Shown here: positions 6,769-15,314 of the stretch, piece by piece
Layout: each line of letters begins with the position of its first letter
Numbering within the stretch: the first letter of the stretch is position 1
Source of the DNA: Ruminococcus sp.
Lineage (GTDB): Bacteria > Bacillota > Clostridia > Oscillospirales > Ruminococcaceae
Direction: 5' to 3'
Assembly (NCBI GenBank): GCA_024697545.1
Contig: JAILFN010000014.1
Coordinates: forward strand, 1-33,646
DNA: 33,646 bases
Made by a program: the position numbers and the translations under genes
Notes under the pieces: model-generated
What the model was told of the DNA's origin: nothing
Seen by the model: only the letters and a program-made list of their open reading frames with translations
Database searches by the model: none

Positions 6769-9764
6769 AGTATTTCATCTATCCAGTCAGATATCTTATC
6801 AGAGGTCAGAAGGCTGAGCACTGACACATTTTCCCCTACCATTCTGCGTACCTTTGCTGCTATCTTCGCTCCGGTCACTGAGTCTCCTCCGATCTCAAAG
6901 AAATTCACATCTCCGCCCATAGGGTCGCAGTCCGTCTCCTCTTCAATAAGGTCAAGTATCTCCTGCCTGAGTCCGCAGCTTTCTTCATCCTCAGAAGGTA
7001 CGGATGTCTTTCGGCTGTCATGTATAAGCTCAGATATCTTTGCAGCGTCGGGCTTGCCGTTTCCCGTAAGAGGTATCTCCCCGACCCTGAGTATCACCCT
7101 CGGTATCATATACGGGGCAAGGCGGCTTCTCATGAAGTCTCTTATCTCATCATCCGAAAGCTCCTTGTCAGAGGTGTAGACCGCACATATACCTCTGTCG
7201 TCCTTAGTGCAGATGACCTTTGCAGAGAGCACCCCGACAAATTCTGTCAGCACGGATTCTATTCCCGAAAGCTCAATACGCTTGCCTTTGATCTTGACCT
7301 GGTCATCTGTTCTTCCCAGTATCATTATTTCACCATCGGCACGCCGCATTCCGAGGTCACCTGAATCATACATAAGCTCTCCGCCGACTGTGATGAACCT
7401 TTTTTCTGTCTCGGCTTTATTGCCAACATATCCGATCGCGAGCCTGCACCCGGAAATGAATATCTTACCCTTTACGCTGACAGGACACTCCTGCAAACGG
7501 TCGTCAAGGATATGATAACCTGTGTATGGGAAGGGATTTCCGATGGGTATCTCTCCTGCTTCGATGTCTTCGTCAGTTACCTCATGGCTGATGTTCCAGA
7601 TAGTTGTCTCAGACGGACCGCTGACATTAAACAGCCGCGCATTCGGGAATATCCTTCTGAGCCTTGCTGCATGAGAAGCCCGAAAAAACTCGCCTCCGTG
7701 AACAACTGCCCGCATCTGCTCATATACCCTGTCTGTACCATCACAGGATAATGCAAGCATTTCCGTAAACGATGGTACAGACTGCCAGAAGCTTATCTCA
7801 TATTTTGTAATAAGTCTGTGCCACTCATCAGGATCACGCACCTTTTCGTGTTCCGGTATGACCGCACAGCCGTCAAAAAAGAATATGCCGAAAGTATCAA
7901 ATATAGCCATATCATGACAGAAATTTGTAACAGCAAGCAGCCTGCTTCCATCTTTTATATCAAAGATGTTTTTTGTGTCATTCAGACAGTTTACAACTGC
8001 CCCGTCTCTAAGAGCGATACTCTTGGGATATCCTGTGGTCCCCGATGTATTGATGATGATCCTCATTTCATCAGACGAGGACTTTACGGGAGAAAAACTG
8101 CTCCGCCCGCTCCAGCATATCTCATCAATATTCACCGATGTTATACCGAAAGCCTCCAGACGCTTCGCTCCTCTGCTGTCGGTTATGACCGCTCCTGCGC
8201 TGACAGTTTTCAGGCAGTGTTCAAGCTCGTTATCGGATAGTTCAGTGTCAAGAGGCATATAGACCTTCCCTGAAAGAACTGCTGCGTAAGCCGAAATAAG
8301 CTGGTAGACACTTTTAGGCAGAAGCACAGCGACTGTCGCATCAAGCTTCGCTATCCTTTCTGCAAGCAGATATGACATATCACGCACCTGCGAACAGGTG
8401 TACTCTCTGTCTTTCCATATCACGGAAACACTTTCGGGAGATCCTTCAAAACGGCTGAGGATGATATCTGCAAGTGTTTTTTCACACATTGGCGCTGCTG
8501 ATGAATTTGCTGCGGCAATAAGCGCCTCATCGCGCACGGAAAGACTTATCCCGCAGTTTTGTCCCTCGGCGGACACTGTATCCGTAAGGGCTCGTACAAA
8601 GGTCTCGGCAATATTCCGAACTGTTCCTCTGTCAAAGAGTCTGTCAGGATAGCTGATGATGATATGCGGACGCTCACCGAGAAGCATTACATCAGCCTCC
8701 ATTATCACCTGATTTGTATGTATGCGCCAGTCGAGCAGATCAAAGTCTCCGCCGTCATTACGGTTCGGTATCTGAGTAAACACGACATTCTTGGAAAGAC
8801 TGTCGCTGCCCGTCATAAGCACCGCCTCACTGCCCGGAAAAAAACGGCAGTCTCTTATCTTTCGGAAGCTGCCACAAACCTCTTTGAGCTGTTCTTCAAA
8901 GCTGCGATCACCAATATCTGTGAACGGATAAATTAAAAAATTGGAGAATAGTCCCGCTGTCTCGTTTACACCGCTCAGCTGCTTTTGACGAGCATTGCAG
9001 GGGATATTCATGAAGAAGCAGCTTGCTCCCGAGAAACGCGAAAGGACCTTTCCAAAAACCGTCATCATAAGCTCGAACGGACTTGCACCAAGTCTCTCTG
9101 CAAGAAGCTCTGCACCGCGGTATATTTGTGTCGGGATCTCGACCCTGACCGCCGTATTGGAATAGTCATCGAGCGTTTCCGGCTCCCCTGCAAACGGAAG
9201 CTGAAATTCCTCCGCATCAAATCCGCTGTATACCTTACTCAGCGTACTGCTGTCGGAACTGTACTGTGTTCCCGAGACATATTCGTCAAGTGCATTTGTA
9301 TACTCCGAAAACGGCGCAGTTTCAGCTAAAGGCTGTCCGTTATAGGCACGTTTCAGCTGATCCAGAAAAACGCCTGAGCTCATACCGTCCAGTATAAGTC
9401 CGCTAAAAATAAAATGTACATCAGCGGTCGTACCGTTTAAGACAGCAACAGTCCGTTTAAGCAAAGCTCCGCCCTGTGAACTGTAGCTCCTGCACATACG
9501 GTCTGACGGATCGACATCGCCTGTTAAATACTCCACATTCCACTTTTCATCTGTCTCGACCCACTTGTCTCCATTCAGACGGCAGCGGAAAAGATCATTC
9601 GCAGCAGCAGTCTCCGCAAGCGCATTTTCAAAACGCTCACGGTCAAAATCGCTGATGCTGCACCTGAAATATATGAAAGGACTTCTTTTTCCGAGAAACA
9701 TCTCCTCGTCCTCGCCGCGAAGATACATCTGCTGAAGCAGCGAGATCGCAAATTCTTTTTTCAT
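6765..9764 (-). CDS. NRPS: degenerate Cy-like condensation, adenylation (Gly-like), carrier
   Basis: The 999-residue protein has three parts. Residues 1-400 form a condensation domain nearest to heterocyclization (Cy) domains, but the signature DxxxxDxxS reads S121-x4-D126-x2-S129, and the late catalytic Asp region reads QVIME, with Glu in its place. Residues 430-905 are an adenylation domain with TSGTTGYPKS at 573-582 and A10 Lys904. Residues 930-999 are a carrier domain with FFEIGGDS (Ser962). Aligned by eye to GrsA, the pocket residues read D-M-F-Q-V-G-V-I-W-K, closest to the published glycine code DILQLGLIWK, so Gly or another small amino acid is predicted. There is no thioesterase or reductase domain. 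It is the last NRPS of the operon and overlaps a thioesterase gene by 4 nt. Confidence 0.88.
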   Translation of the reverse strand: MKKEFAISLLQQMYLRGEDEEMFLGKRSPFIYFRCSISDFDRERFENALAETAAANDLFRCRLNGDKWVETDEKWNVEYLTGDVDPSDRMCRSYSSQGGALLKRTVAVLNGTTADVHFIFSGLILDGMSSGVFLDQLKRAYNGQPLAETAPFSEYTNALDEYVSGTQYSSDSSTLSKVYSGFDAEEFQLPFAGEPETLDDYSNTAVRVEIPTQIYRGAELLAERLGASPFELMMTVFGKVLSRFSGASCFFMNIPCNARQKQLSGVNETAGLFSNFLIYPFTDIGDRSFEEQLKEVCGSFRKIRDCRFFPGSEAVLMTGSDSLSKNVVFTQIPNRNDGGDFDLLDWRIHTNQVIMEADVMLLGERPHIIISYPDRLFDRGTVRNIAETFVRALTDTVSAEGQNCGISLSVRDEALIAAANSSAAPMCEKTLADIILSRFEGSPESVSVIWKDREYTCSQVRDMSYLLAERIAKLDATVAVLLPKSVYQLISAYAAVLSGKVYMPLDTELSDNELEHCLKTVSAGAVITDSRGAKRLEAFGITSVNIDEICWSGRSSFSPVKSSSDEMRIIINTSGTTGYPKSIALRDGAVVNCLNDTKNIFDIKDGSRLLAVTNFCHDMAIFDTFGIFFFDGCAVIPEHEKVRDPDEWHRLITKYEISFWQSVPSFTEMLALSCDGTDRVYEQMRAVVHGGEFFRASHAARLRRIFPNARLFNVSGPSETTIWNISHEVTDEDIEAGEIPIGNPFPYTGYHILDDRLQECPVSVKGKIFISGCRLAIGYVGNKAETEKRFITVGGELMYDSGDLGMRRADGEIMILGRTDDQVKIKGKRIELSGIESVLTEFVGVLSAKVICTKDDRGICAVYTSDKELSDDEIRDFMRSRLAPYMIPRVILRVGEIPLTGNGKPDAAKISELIHDSRKTSVPSEDEESCGLRQEILDLIEEETDCDPMGGDVNFFEIGGDSVTGAKIAAKVRRMVGENVSVLSLLTSDKISDWIDEIL

Positions 9765-9781
9765 AATAGCCTCCTGTCAGA

Positions 9782-10993
9782 TCACTCTATACCGAGTATG
9801 ATATTCCCGACCGCCGTAAGAAGCTCCCTTTCTTTGCCGCTTTCAAAAGCTCCGTCCGGTGTAACGAAGGAGAGCAGAAGCTCATTCCCGACTCTGAAAA
9901 ATTCGCAGTCCATCAGCACATCGGGGGTTTCTGTAGTGATGGAGATCAGCCTGCCGAGGGCAGGGATGTGCATATCTTCAAATATATGCGATGAAAAAGT
10001 CACGCTGCCGTTTCTCTTTGGAAGCAGCTTTTGTACCTTCATCCCTGACATCGCCATCTGCTTCATATCCTCCCGATGATCGGCATACAGCCTGTCAAAG
10101 CAGGCGCTAAAGCTTTCCTTCCTCACGCACACGTCAAACATAAGCAGACGAGTAAAGTCAGCAGCCACCCCCTCCGCAGCAGGAGGCAGACCGTATCGGT
10201 CAAGGATAGGTATATTAAGCAGAAAACGTTCCCTGCCTGTGATCTGAGCAGCTGCCATTGAAAAAGCGGTAAGCAGCACGATATCCTCGTGGCAGTTCAT
10301 ACGTTTAGCAAACCTTCTCACTCTTTCCGCGCCCTCCTGCGGTACAGTCTCAATGTATGCGGTGTAGGTGCATTTTCCTGTAATTTCAGCACAAAACGGA
10401 GGTTCGCTCATACCGACCGCCTTCTTCCTCCAGTATTCACGGCTCTGCTTTTTTTCATCGGGTGAATACTTCGGCAAAAGATCGTTCGCATATGGCTCAA
10501 AGCCTTCGGGAATATCAGTAAGCGCCTCCCCTCCGAGCAGTTTTCCGATATCACGGACAAGTATTTGAAAGGAGGTTATGTCAAATGCCGTGCAGTCGCC
10601 CTCGAAGATGAGATGTACGCAGCGGGGCATTTTTATTATGTGTATGAGAAATATCTCGCCATTTTCGATGTCCATGAGCCTGCCGCTCAGTTTTTTTCGG
10701 TACTCTGAAAGTGACAGCTCCGCCTCATTATCAGGCAAGTCAGAAAAGTCTGAGCTGCACAGGATATTCTTCTCCGCGCAGTCAAATACCACCTCACCGT
10801 CAAAGGTTATCCTTGATGTCAGCACTTTGTGCCTGCGGACAAGCTTTTCGGCAGCTTCTTTTATTCCGTGGACCGATACACATCTGTATTCAGCCATAAT
10901 ATGGCATGATACTCCGCACAGTGCCCCTTCCGACTGTCTTCCCACAAGAAAGGCATACTGCATATCGTTTAGAAAATATGTATTATTATCCAT
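9782..10993 (-). CDS. Free-standing heterocyclization (Cy) domain protein
   Basis: This 403-residue protein consists only of a Cy-type condensation domain. It opens with LNDMQYAFLVGR, which matches the Cy N-terminal LTDVQxAYWVGR pattern, and carries the exact Cy signature D133-CTAF-D138-IT-S141 in place of the HHxxxDG of ordinary condensation domains. A late ETPDVLMD segment supplies the conserved Asp, while the usual VVFT motif reads VTFSS. Cy domains form a peptide bond with Cys, Ser or Thr and then cyclodehydrate it to a thiazoline or oxazoline. A separate Cy protein is unusual, as these are normally embedded in modules. Its start codon directly abuts the stop of the PCP-Cy-A-PCP gene, so it probably acts on the carrier domains of its neighbours. 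Confidence 0.85.
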   Translation of the reverse strand: MDNNTYFLNDMQYAFLVGRQSEGALCGVSCHIMAEYRCVSVHGIKEAAEKLVRRHKVLTSRITFDGEVVFDCAEKNILCSSDFSDLPDNEAELSLSEYRKKLSGRLMDIENGEIFLIHIIKMPRCVHLIFEGDCTAFDITSFQILVRDIGKLLGGEALTDIPEGFEPYANDLLPKYSPDEKKQSREYWRKKAVGMSEPPFCAEITGKCTYTAYIETVPQEGAERVRRFAKRMNCHEDIVLLTAFSMAAAQITGRERFLLNIPILDRYGLPPAAEGVAADFTRLLMFDVCVRKESFSACFDRLYADHREDMKQMAMSGMKVQKLLPKRNGSVTFSSHIFEDMHIPALGRLISITTETPDVLMDCEFFRVGNELLLSFVTPDGAFESGKERELLTAVGNIILGIE

Positions 10994-13900
10994 TTAAGCT
11001 CCTATATCGGCAACAGCGCCTATCGTGGAATTGCCGAAGAAAACATCGGGAGTAACGTTCTTTCCGGTCTTTTCATTATATATATTCAGGAATTTTATCA
11101 TGAGCAGTGAATCTCCGCCGCTTTCAAAGAAGTCGTCCTCAGCGGTGTAATCCTCCTCTCCGAGAAGCTCACACCAGATCTGTGCAACGATCTGCTCGCT
11201 TTCGCTCAGCACCTTTTTTTCAGCCGCGGTATGGACAGAAGCCATGCTATCCTCAATTGCCGAGGAGACAGCCTTGCGGTCAATTTTTCCGTTGTCGGTC
11301 AGGGGGATCTTTTCAGCAAAAATAACTGCCGCAGGGACCATGTATGACGGAAGTTTTTCCGCGGCTGCCTTTATATATGCTTCCTCGCTGCACGGCATAC
11401 CTGCCTTTGGCTTTATCATTATACCTATCCTGCTTTTGCCGGCAGCGGTTCTGAATACCACCGCCGCACAGCTTTCTGCAAGCTCGCTGAATGCTCCCTC
11501 TATTTCACCAAGCTCCACCCGCATTCCGTTGAGCTTGACCTGATGATCGTCCCTGCCGATGAACTCAATGGTACCGTCCTCCCAGTACCTGCCGTTATCA
11601 CCTGTATCATACAGTCTCTCGCCGGTAACAGGGTGGATAATAAACTTTTCATTTGTCTTTTTCTCGTCACCGATATACCCGACCGCAAGTCCCGAGCCTC
11701 CTATATACAGCCTTCCCTTAACATAGTCAGGGCAGTCTGTCATAAGTGAGCTTAGCACATAATACCGCTGATTTGTCAGCGGATATCCGTATGGCATCAT
11801 ATTCCATTCGCTTTTGATCCTATCGGCGATATAGTAGTTCGACCATATCGAAGCTTCTGTTGCACCGCCAAGGCACACGACGGTCATTTCAGGCGATACG
11901 GCCTTCAGTTTTTCAGGCACACTCGGCGGTATCTTATCACCGCTCATCATAACAAGACGCAGTCTGTCAAGTATCCCGTTGCCGTGCGCTGCCGAATATT
12001 CGAGCATCATTTGCATGAACGCAGGCACAGTGTTCCATACACTCACTCCAAACTGCTCGCCCAGCTGCGTCCATCTCTGCGGGTCGCGGACATCGCTCAT
12101 TTCAAGAGCAACAACGGCACCTCCCGCAGCAAACATACCGAAGATATCAAATACCGAAAGATCAAAGTTCAGATTAGACAGCGCGATTGCACGGTCTTCC
12201 GAGGTCACTCCGAACCGCTTGTTTACGTCAAGTATCGTGTTTACCGCGCTTCGGTGAGTTATCTCTACTCCCTTGGGCACACCGGTAGAGCCTGACGTGA
12301 AGATGACATATGCAGGCTCGTCAGGAGATGTGTTCGGCGTGATATCAGCGGTGCTCTCTTTGACCTTATCAATGAAAACAAGCCTGTCTGCACCGCAGCT
12401 CCGCGCTTCATTTTCAAGCTCGCTCAGTGTAATGACAATATCCGTTCCCGCCCCCAGAAGTATAGACTTTCTGCGCGAAACGGGATTATGGCAGTCGAGC
12501 GGGATATATGCTTTCCCTGCAAGCAGGACTGCGATCGCTCCAACTATCTGATCGGCTCCCTTAGGGATCATAACTGCCGCGTATTTTCCCTCATGCTCAG
12601 CAAGTTCGGCAGCAGCAGGCAAAGCCGCTTCATAAAGCTCACGATAGGTATAGCTCTTTTTCTCGGACAGCACAGCAGGTGCGTCGGGAGTTCTGAGCAG
12701 ACTATTCATAAAGAAGCCTGTCAATGTATCATCTGTCAGCGGAGCAGTCACCGAGTTATAGCGAATGCGCTCTGTAAACTTCCTTGTGCGAACAGTCAAA
12801 CCGCCCTCTTTATCCCAAAGGCACTCATCAGAGATAAGCTCCGCAAACGCCTTTTTGTAAGCCATGAGCATACTTTCCACAAAGCTATACGGGAAAAGCT
12901 CCTCGGCAGTATCAAAGTGTACTTCGAGTCCGCCGTTGATACCGATGACCTGCATATCCAGCCATACCTGTGAAGTCTCTGTCGTAAAATAACTGATATC
13001 CACGGGGATATCAAGATCACCGCTTACATCGGTCATGCCTGTGAAAACGACCGGAAAGCTAAAGCTGCGCAGACCTGCTTCCTTAGCTATGGCTCGCTCG
13101 GTCTCGATAGTGCCGAACGAGGCGTGGTCCATTCCCCGTGCGGTCTCACGCATCAGCTCCTTTACACGGCTCACGAATGAGCTGCCGTTTCCGAGCTTTA
13201 CAGGCACAAGGATCAGCTTTGTAAAATCTCCTATCATGCCTGACAGCTCCGTCTGATATTTTTCCGAGCTTCGGTCGAAAGCGGTAAGATTAAGGGTAAA
13301 TTCGCACGAATTGCTCCATATCGCTATCATTTCGGCATAAAGCTCCATAAGAGCAGAATTCGGAGTTATGCCCTTTCTTAGACAAATGCTGCGGAAACGT
13401 TCCCATTCCTCTTTGCCGAATGTGATCCTGTGGTGCGAGATATGATGAGGCTTATCTGTACCGCTCTCAATATCAAACTGAGGCAGCTTTTTAAGACAGC
13501 TGAGCCGATCGATGGTCTTCTCACGGTCGATATTATATTTTTCAGAATCCTTGCTCTTCTCGACAGCTGCCGCCACATCGCGGAATGTGATATCGCAGCG
13601 GTCAGGTATTTTCTCAGGTGACTGAGCAAGGCTGAACAAGCTGCTTAGGAAAATAAAAATACTTCTTCCGTCGAAAATAACAGCGTCAAAAAGAAAATGC
13701 AGGTTCACTCTGTCTCCGAAGCGGCAAGCTCTGACATCGAAGGTCAGACCCGAAAAGAGCACCTTTCCGCCCTCCATCTCTTTCCTCAAAGCAGCTATGC
13801 CCTCATTGAAGCTGTCCTCGCTGATGCAGTCTGTACAGGGTATATTCCTGTAGGGAACACTTTCCATTATCTGCTGAGTGCCGTTATCTGATATCCTGCA

Positions 13901-14371
13901 CCTGAGCATTGGCTGATAAGCAATAAGACGGTTCAGTGCATTTTCCAATGCGGCAATATCAGAGGTCACGCTGTTTGTTTCAATATAGCAGTGTGTCGGG
14001 ATGCCGCCAAGTTCGGCAGAGCTGCTTCTGCCTATCCAATAGGCATACTGCACATCCGTAAGCCCAAACGGCTCATATATCTTATCCGGTTCGGGAAGGA
14101 TATCTTCTTCCGCATCGGAGATCACCGCGCCCGAAAGCTCTGCCGCAAGTTCGGAAAGCGTTGGGTAATCAAAAACCGTCTGAACGTCTGTGGATATGCC
14201 GGATATACGCCGCAGCGCTGAAATGAATCTCACTGCGTCAAGAGAAGTTCCTCCGAGTGAAAAGAAATCCGCTCCGGCATCTTCAATATCCGTATTGAAC
14301 ATTCCGCTCCATATCTTGCGGATTTTTTCTGCAAGCTCAGCTTCTGAGATTTTTTTGCTGCTGTTTATCAT
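10994..14371 (-). CDS. NRPS: PCP-Cy-A(Cys)-PCP
   Basis: The 1125-residue protein contains a carrier domain (FFSLGGTS, Ser43), a Cy domain at about 100-525 (LTDVQYAYWIGR; signature D229-AVIF-D234-GR-S237; late VVFT and QVWLD present, Asp472), an adenylation domain at about 550-1045 (FTSGSTGVPKG, A10 Lys1029) and a second carrier (FFESGGDS, Ser1088). Pocket residues aligned to GrsA are D737, L738, F741, N780, M808, S810, L834, I842, W843, K1029, giving DLFNMSLIWK, eight of ten identical to the published cysteine code DLYNLSLIWK. The intact Cy plus Cys code predicts thiazoline formation. The N-terminal carrier presumably holds the upstream acyl or aminoacyl donor. The order resembles ArCP-Cy-A-PCP of HMWP2/PchE-type lines. 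Confidence 0.93.
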   Translation of the reverse strand: MINSSKKISEAELAEKIRKIWSGMFNTDIEDAGADFFSLGGTSLDAVRFISALRRISGISTDVQTVFDYPTLSELAAELSGAVISDAEEDILPEPDKIYEPFGLTDVQYAYWIGRSSSAELGGIPTHCYIETNSVTSDIAALENALNRLIAYQPMLRCRISDNGTQQIMESVPYRNIPCTDCISEDSFNEGIAALRKEMEGGKVLFSGLTFDVRACRFGDRVNLHFLFDAVIFDGRSIFIFLSSLFSLAQSPEKIPDRCDITFRDVAAAVEKSKDSEKYNIDREKTIDRLSCLKKLPQFDIESGTDKPHHISHHRITFGKEEWERFRSICLRKGITPNSALMELYAEMIAIWSNSCEFTLNLTAFDRSSEKYQTELSGMIGDFTKLILVPVKLGNGSSFVSRVKELMRETARGMDHASFGTIETERAIAKEAGLRSFSFPVVFTGMTDVSGDLDIPVDISYFTTETSQVWLDMQVIGINGGLEVHFDTAEELFPYSFVESMLMAYKKAFAELISDECLWDKEGGLTVRTRKFTERIRYNSVTAPLTDDTLTGFFMNSLLRTPDAPAVLSEKKSYTYRELYEAALPAAAELAEHEGKYAAVMIPKGADQIVGAIAVLLAGKAYIPLDCHNPVSRRKSILLGAGTDIVITLSELENEARSCGADRLVFIDKVKESTADITPNTSPDEPAYVIFTSGSTGVPKGVEITHRSAVNTILDVNKRFGVTSEDRAIALSNLNFDLSVFDIFGMFAAGGAVVALEMSDVRDPQRWTQLGEQFGVSVWNTVPAFMQMMLEYSAAHGNGILDRLRLVMMSGDKIPPSVPEKLKAVSPEMTVVCLGGATEASIWSNYYIADRIKSEWNMMPYGYPLTNQRYYVLSSLMTDCPDYVKGRLYIGGSGLAVGYIGDEKKTNEKFIIHPVTGERLYDTGDNGRYWEDGTIEFIGRDDHQVKLNGMRVELGEIEGAFSELAESCAAVVFRTAAGKSRIGIMIKPKAGMPCSEEAYIKAAAEKLPSYMVPAAVIFAEKIPLTDNGKIDRKAVSSAIEDSMASVHTAAEKKVLSESEQIVAQIWCELLGEEDYTAEDDFFESGGDSLLMIKFLNIYNEKTGKNVTPDVFFGNSTIGAVADIGA

Positions 14372-14388
14372 TAAAAATACTCCTTATT

Positions 14389-15177
14389 TCAGATGTTTTC
14401 TGCAACTATAGCTATACAGCTGCCGGTGTTTCTGGTAATGATATTGTGATCTCCGCCGATCTCCAGAACTGTCAGCTCTTTAGACGTGAAATCCTGCCAT
14501 CTCAGTGCCTCCTGCGGTGTTACAAGTTCATCTGAGCTGCCTCTTATCAGCAGCACATCACAGTTCATTACTATTTTCTCGGTAAGGTCATAAGAAGCAG
14601 CAGCGGACCAGTCCTCGGTCAGTGTCATTATGGTATTGTTCGCAAAGTCGAGCATCGCCTTCTGCTCAAATTCATCACCGTCAAGTATCAGGGACAGCTC
14701 AGGAAGTGCCGCAGCTTCAGCTGTGGAATTATCAAGCAGATACCGACAACACTTCTCCGCCGCCTCATCGGGGGCTGCAAAAAGCTCATCGCTGAAAAGT
14801 CCTCTGTAGACGGAGTATATAGCCCCTCGATTCATCTCTGATATGTATCTGCTCCCTGCGTAATAACGAGTATCAGGGGCAAGTGCCGAGAACGCGATAA
14901 ACTTGTCCGGAAGCCGTTTCCCGTTATCAGCCATGAGCCTGTAAAGCTCATAGGCTATCATTGTACCTGTGCATGAGCTTAGCAGAGCATACGGCTCGGT
15001 CTCGCCGCAGAGCAGCTTGTACAGCCGTTTGGCAGCCTCCCATGTATCAGCCGCAGCAGCTCTTCCCCGATCCTTGTGATCGAGTATCACGATCTCGGCT
15101 TTGCCTTTGAGAGCAGCCTTCCACTTGAAAAAAACAGATGACGGAGTACCTCCGCCGGGTATACAGTAAAGTTTCAT
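14389..15177 (-). CDS. Thioesterase-like alpha/beta hydrolase with a cysteine nucleophile position
   Basis: The 262-residue protein starts with MKLYCIPGGG, as type II thioesterases do (MKLFCFPYAGG), and keeps an Asp in RGSSDELVTP and a His in GGDHNII. The nucleophile elbow reads SSCTGT, with Cys69 where GHSxG has Ser, and the preceding Gly of the motif is also replaced. It is therefore a divergent thioesterase/acyltransferase that may transfer or hydrolyse carrier-bound acyl groups through a Cys thioester. An AGAGG ribosome binding site precedes the ATG. It is the first gene after a 137-nt gap containing a long hairpin, and lies 17 nt before the PCP-Cy-A-PCP gene. Confidence 0.75.
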   Translation of the reverse strand: MKLYCIPGGGTPSSVFFKWKAALKGKAEIVILDHKDRGRAAAADTWEAAKRLYKLLCGETEPYALLSSCTGTMIAYELYRLMADNGKRLPDKFIAFSALAPDTRYYAGSRYISEMNRGAIYSVYRGLFSDELFAAPDEAAEKCCRYLLDNSTAEAAALPELSLILDGDEFEQKAMLDFANNTIMTLTEDWSAAASYDLTEKIVMNCDVLLIRGSSDELVTPQEALRWQDFTSKELTVLEIGGDHNIITRNTGSCIAIVAENI

Positions 15178-15269
15178 ATCTCGCCTCTAATTATATAGAT
15201 AAATAAAGATCCAAACGCTCGTCACTTCGCACACATTCGATCAATTTGCCGCACACAAACGGGTAAAAC

Positions 15270-15309
15270 AAAGTGCAGGAAAAACTACCGATACTTTTTC
15301 TTGCACTTT
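15270..15309 (-). terminator. Long hairpin in the only sizeable gap of the operon
   Basis: The arms AAAGTGCA-AG-AAAAA and TTTTT-CC-TGCACTTT pair over 14 of 15 positions around a 10-nt loop. On the minus strand the hairpin is followed by GTTTTACC, a short T run. It sits 5 nt after the stop of the thioesterase at 15315, in the only gap above 20 nt within the operon. It could be a leaky terminator or an RNA processing and stability element that lowers expression of the NRPS half. The choice between these is inference. Confidence 0.5.
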
Positions 15310-15314
15310 ATCAA

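Noticed and set aside
15190-15195. Perfect TATAAT on the minus strand before the thioesterase at 14389-15177
   Set aside because: There is no -35 at 15-19 nt, and the implied transcript start would fall on the ribosome binding site, leaving only about 6 nt of leader.
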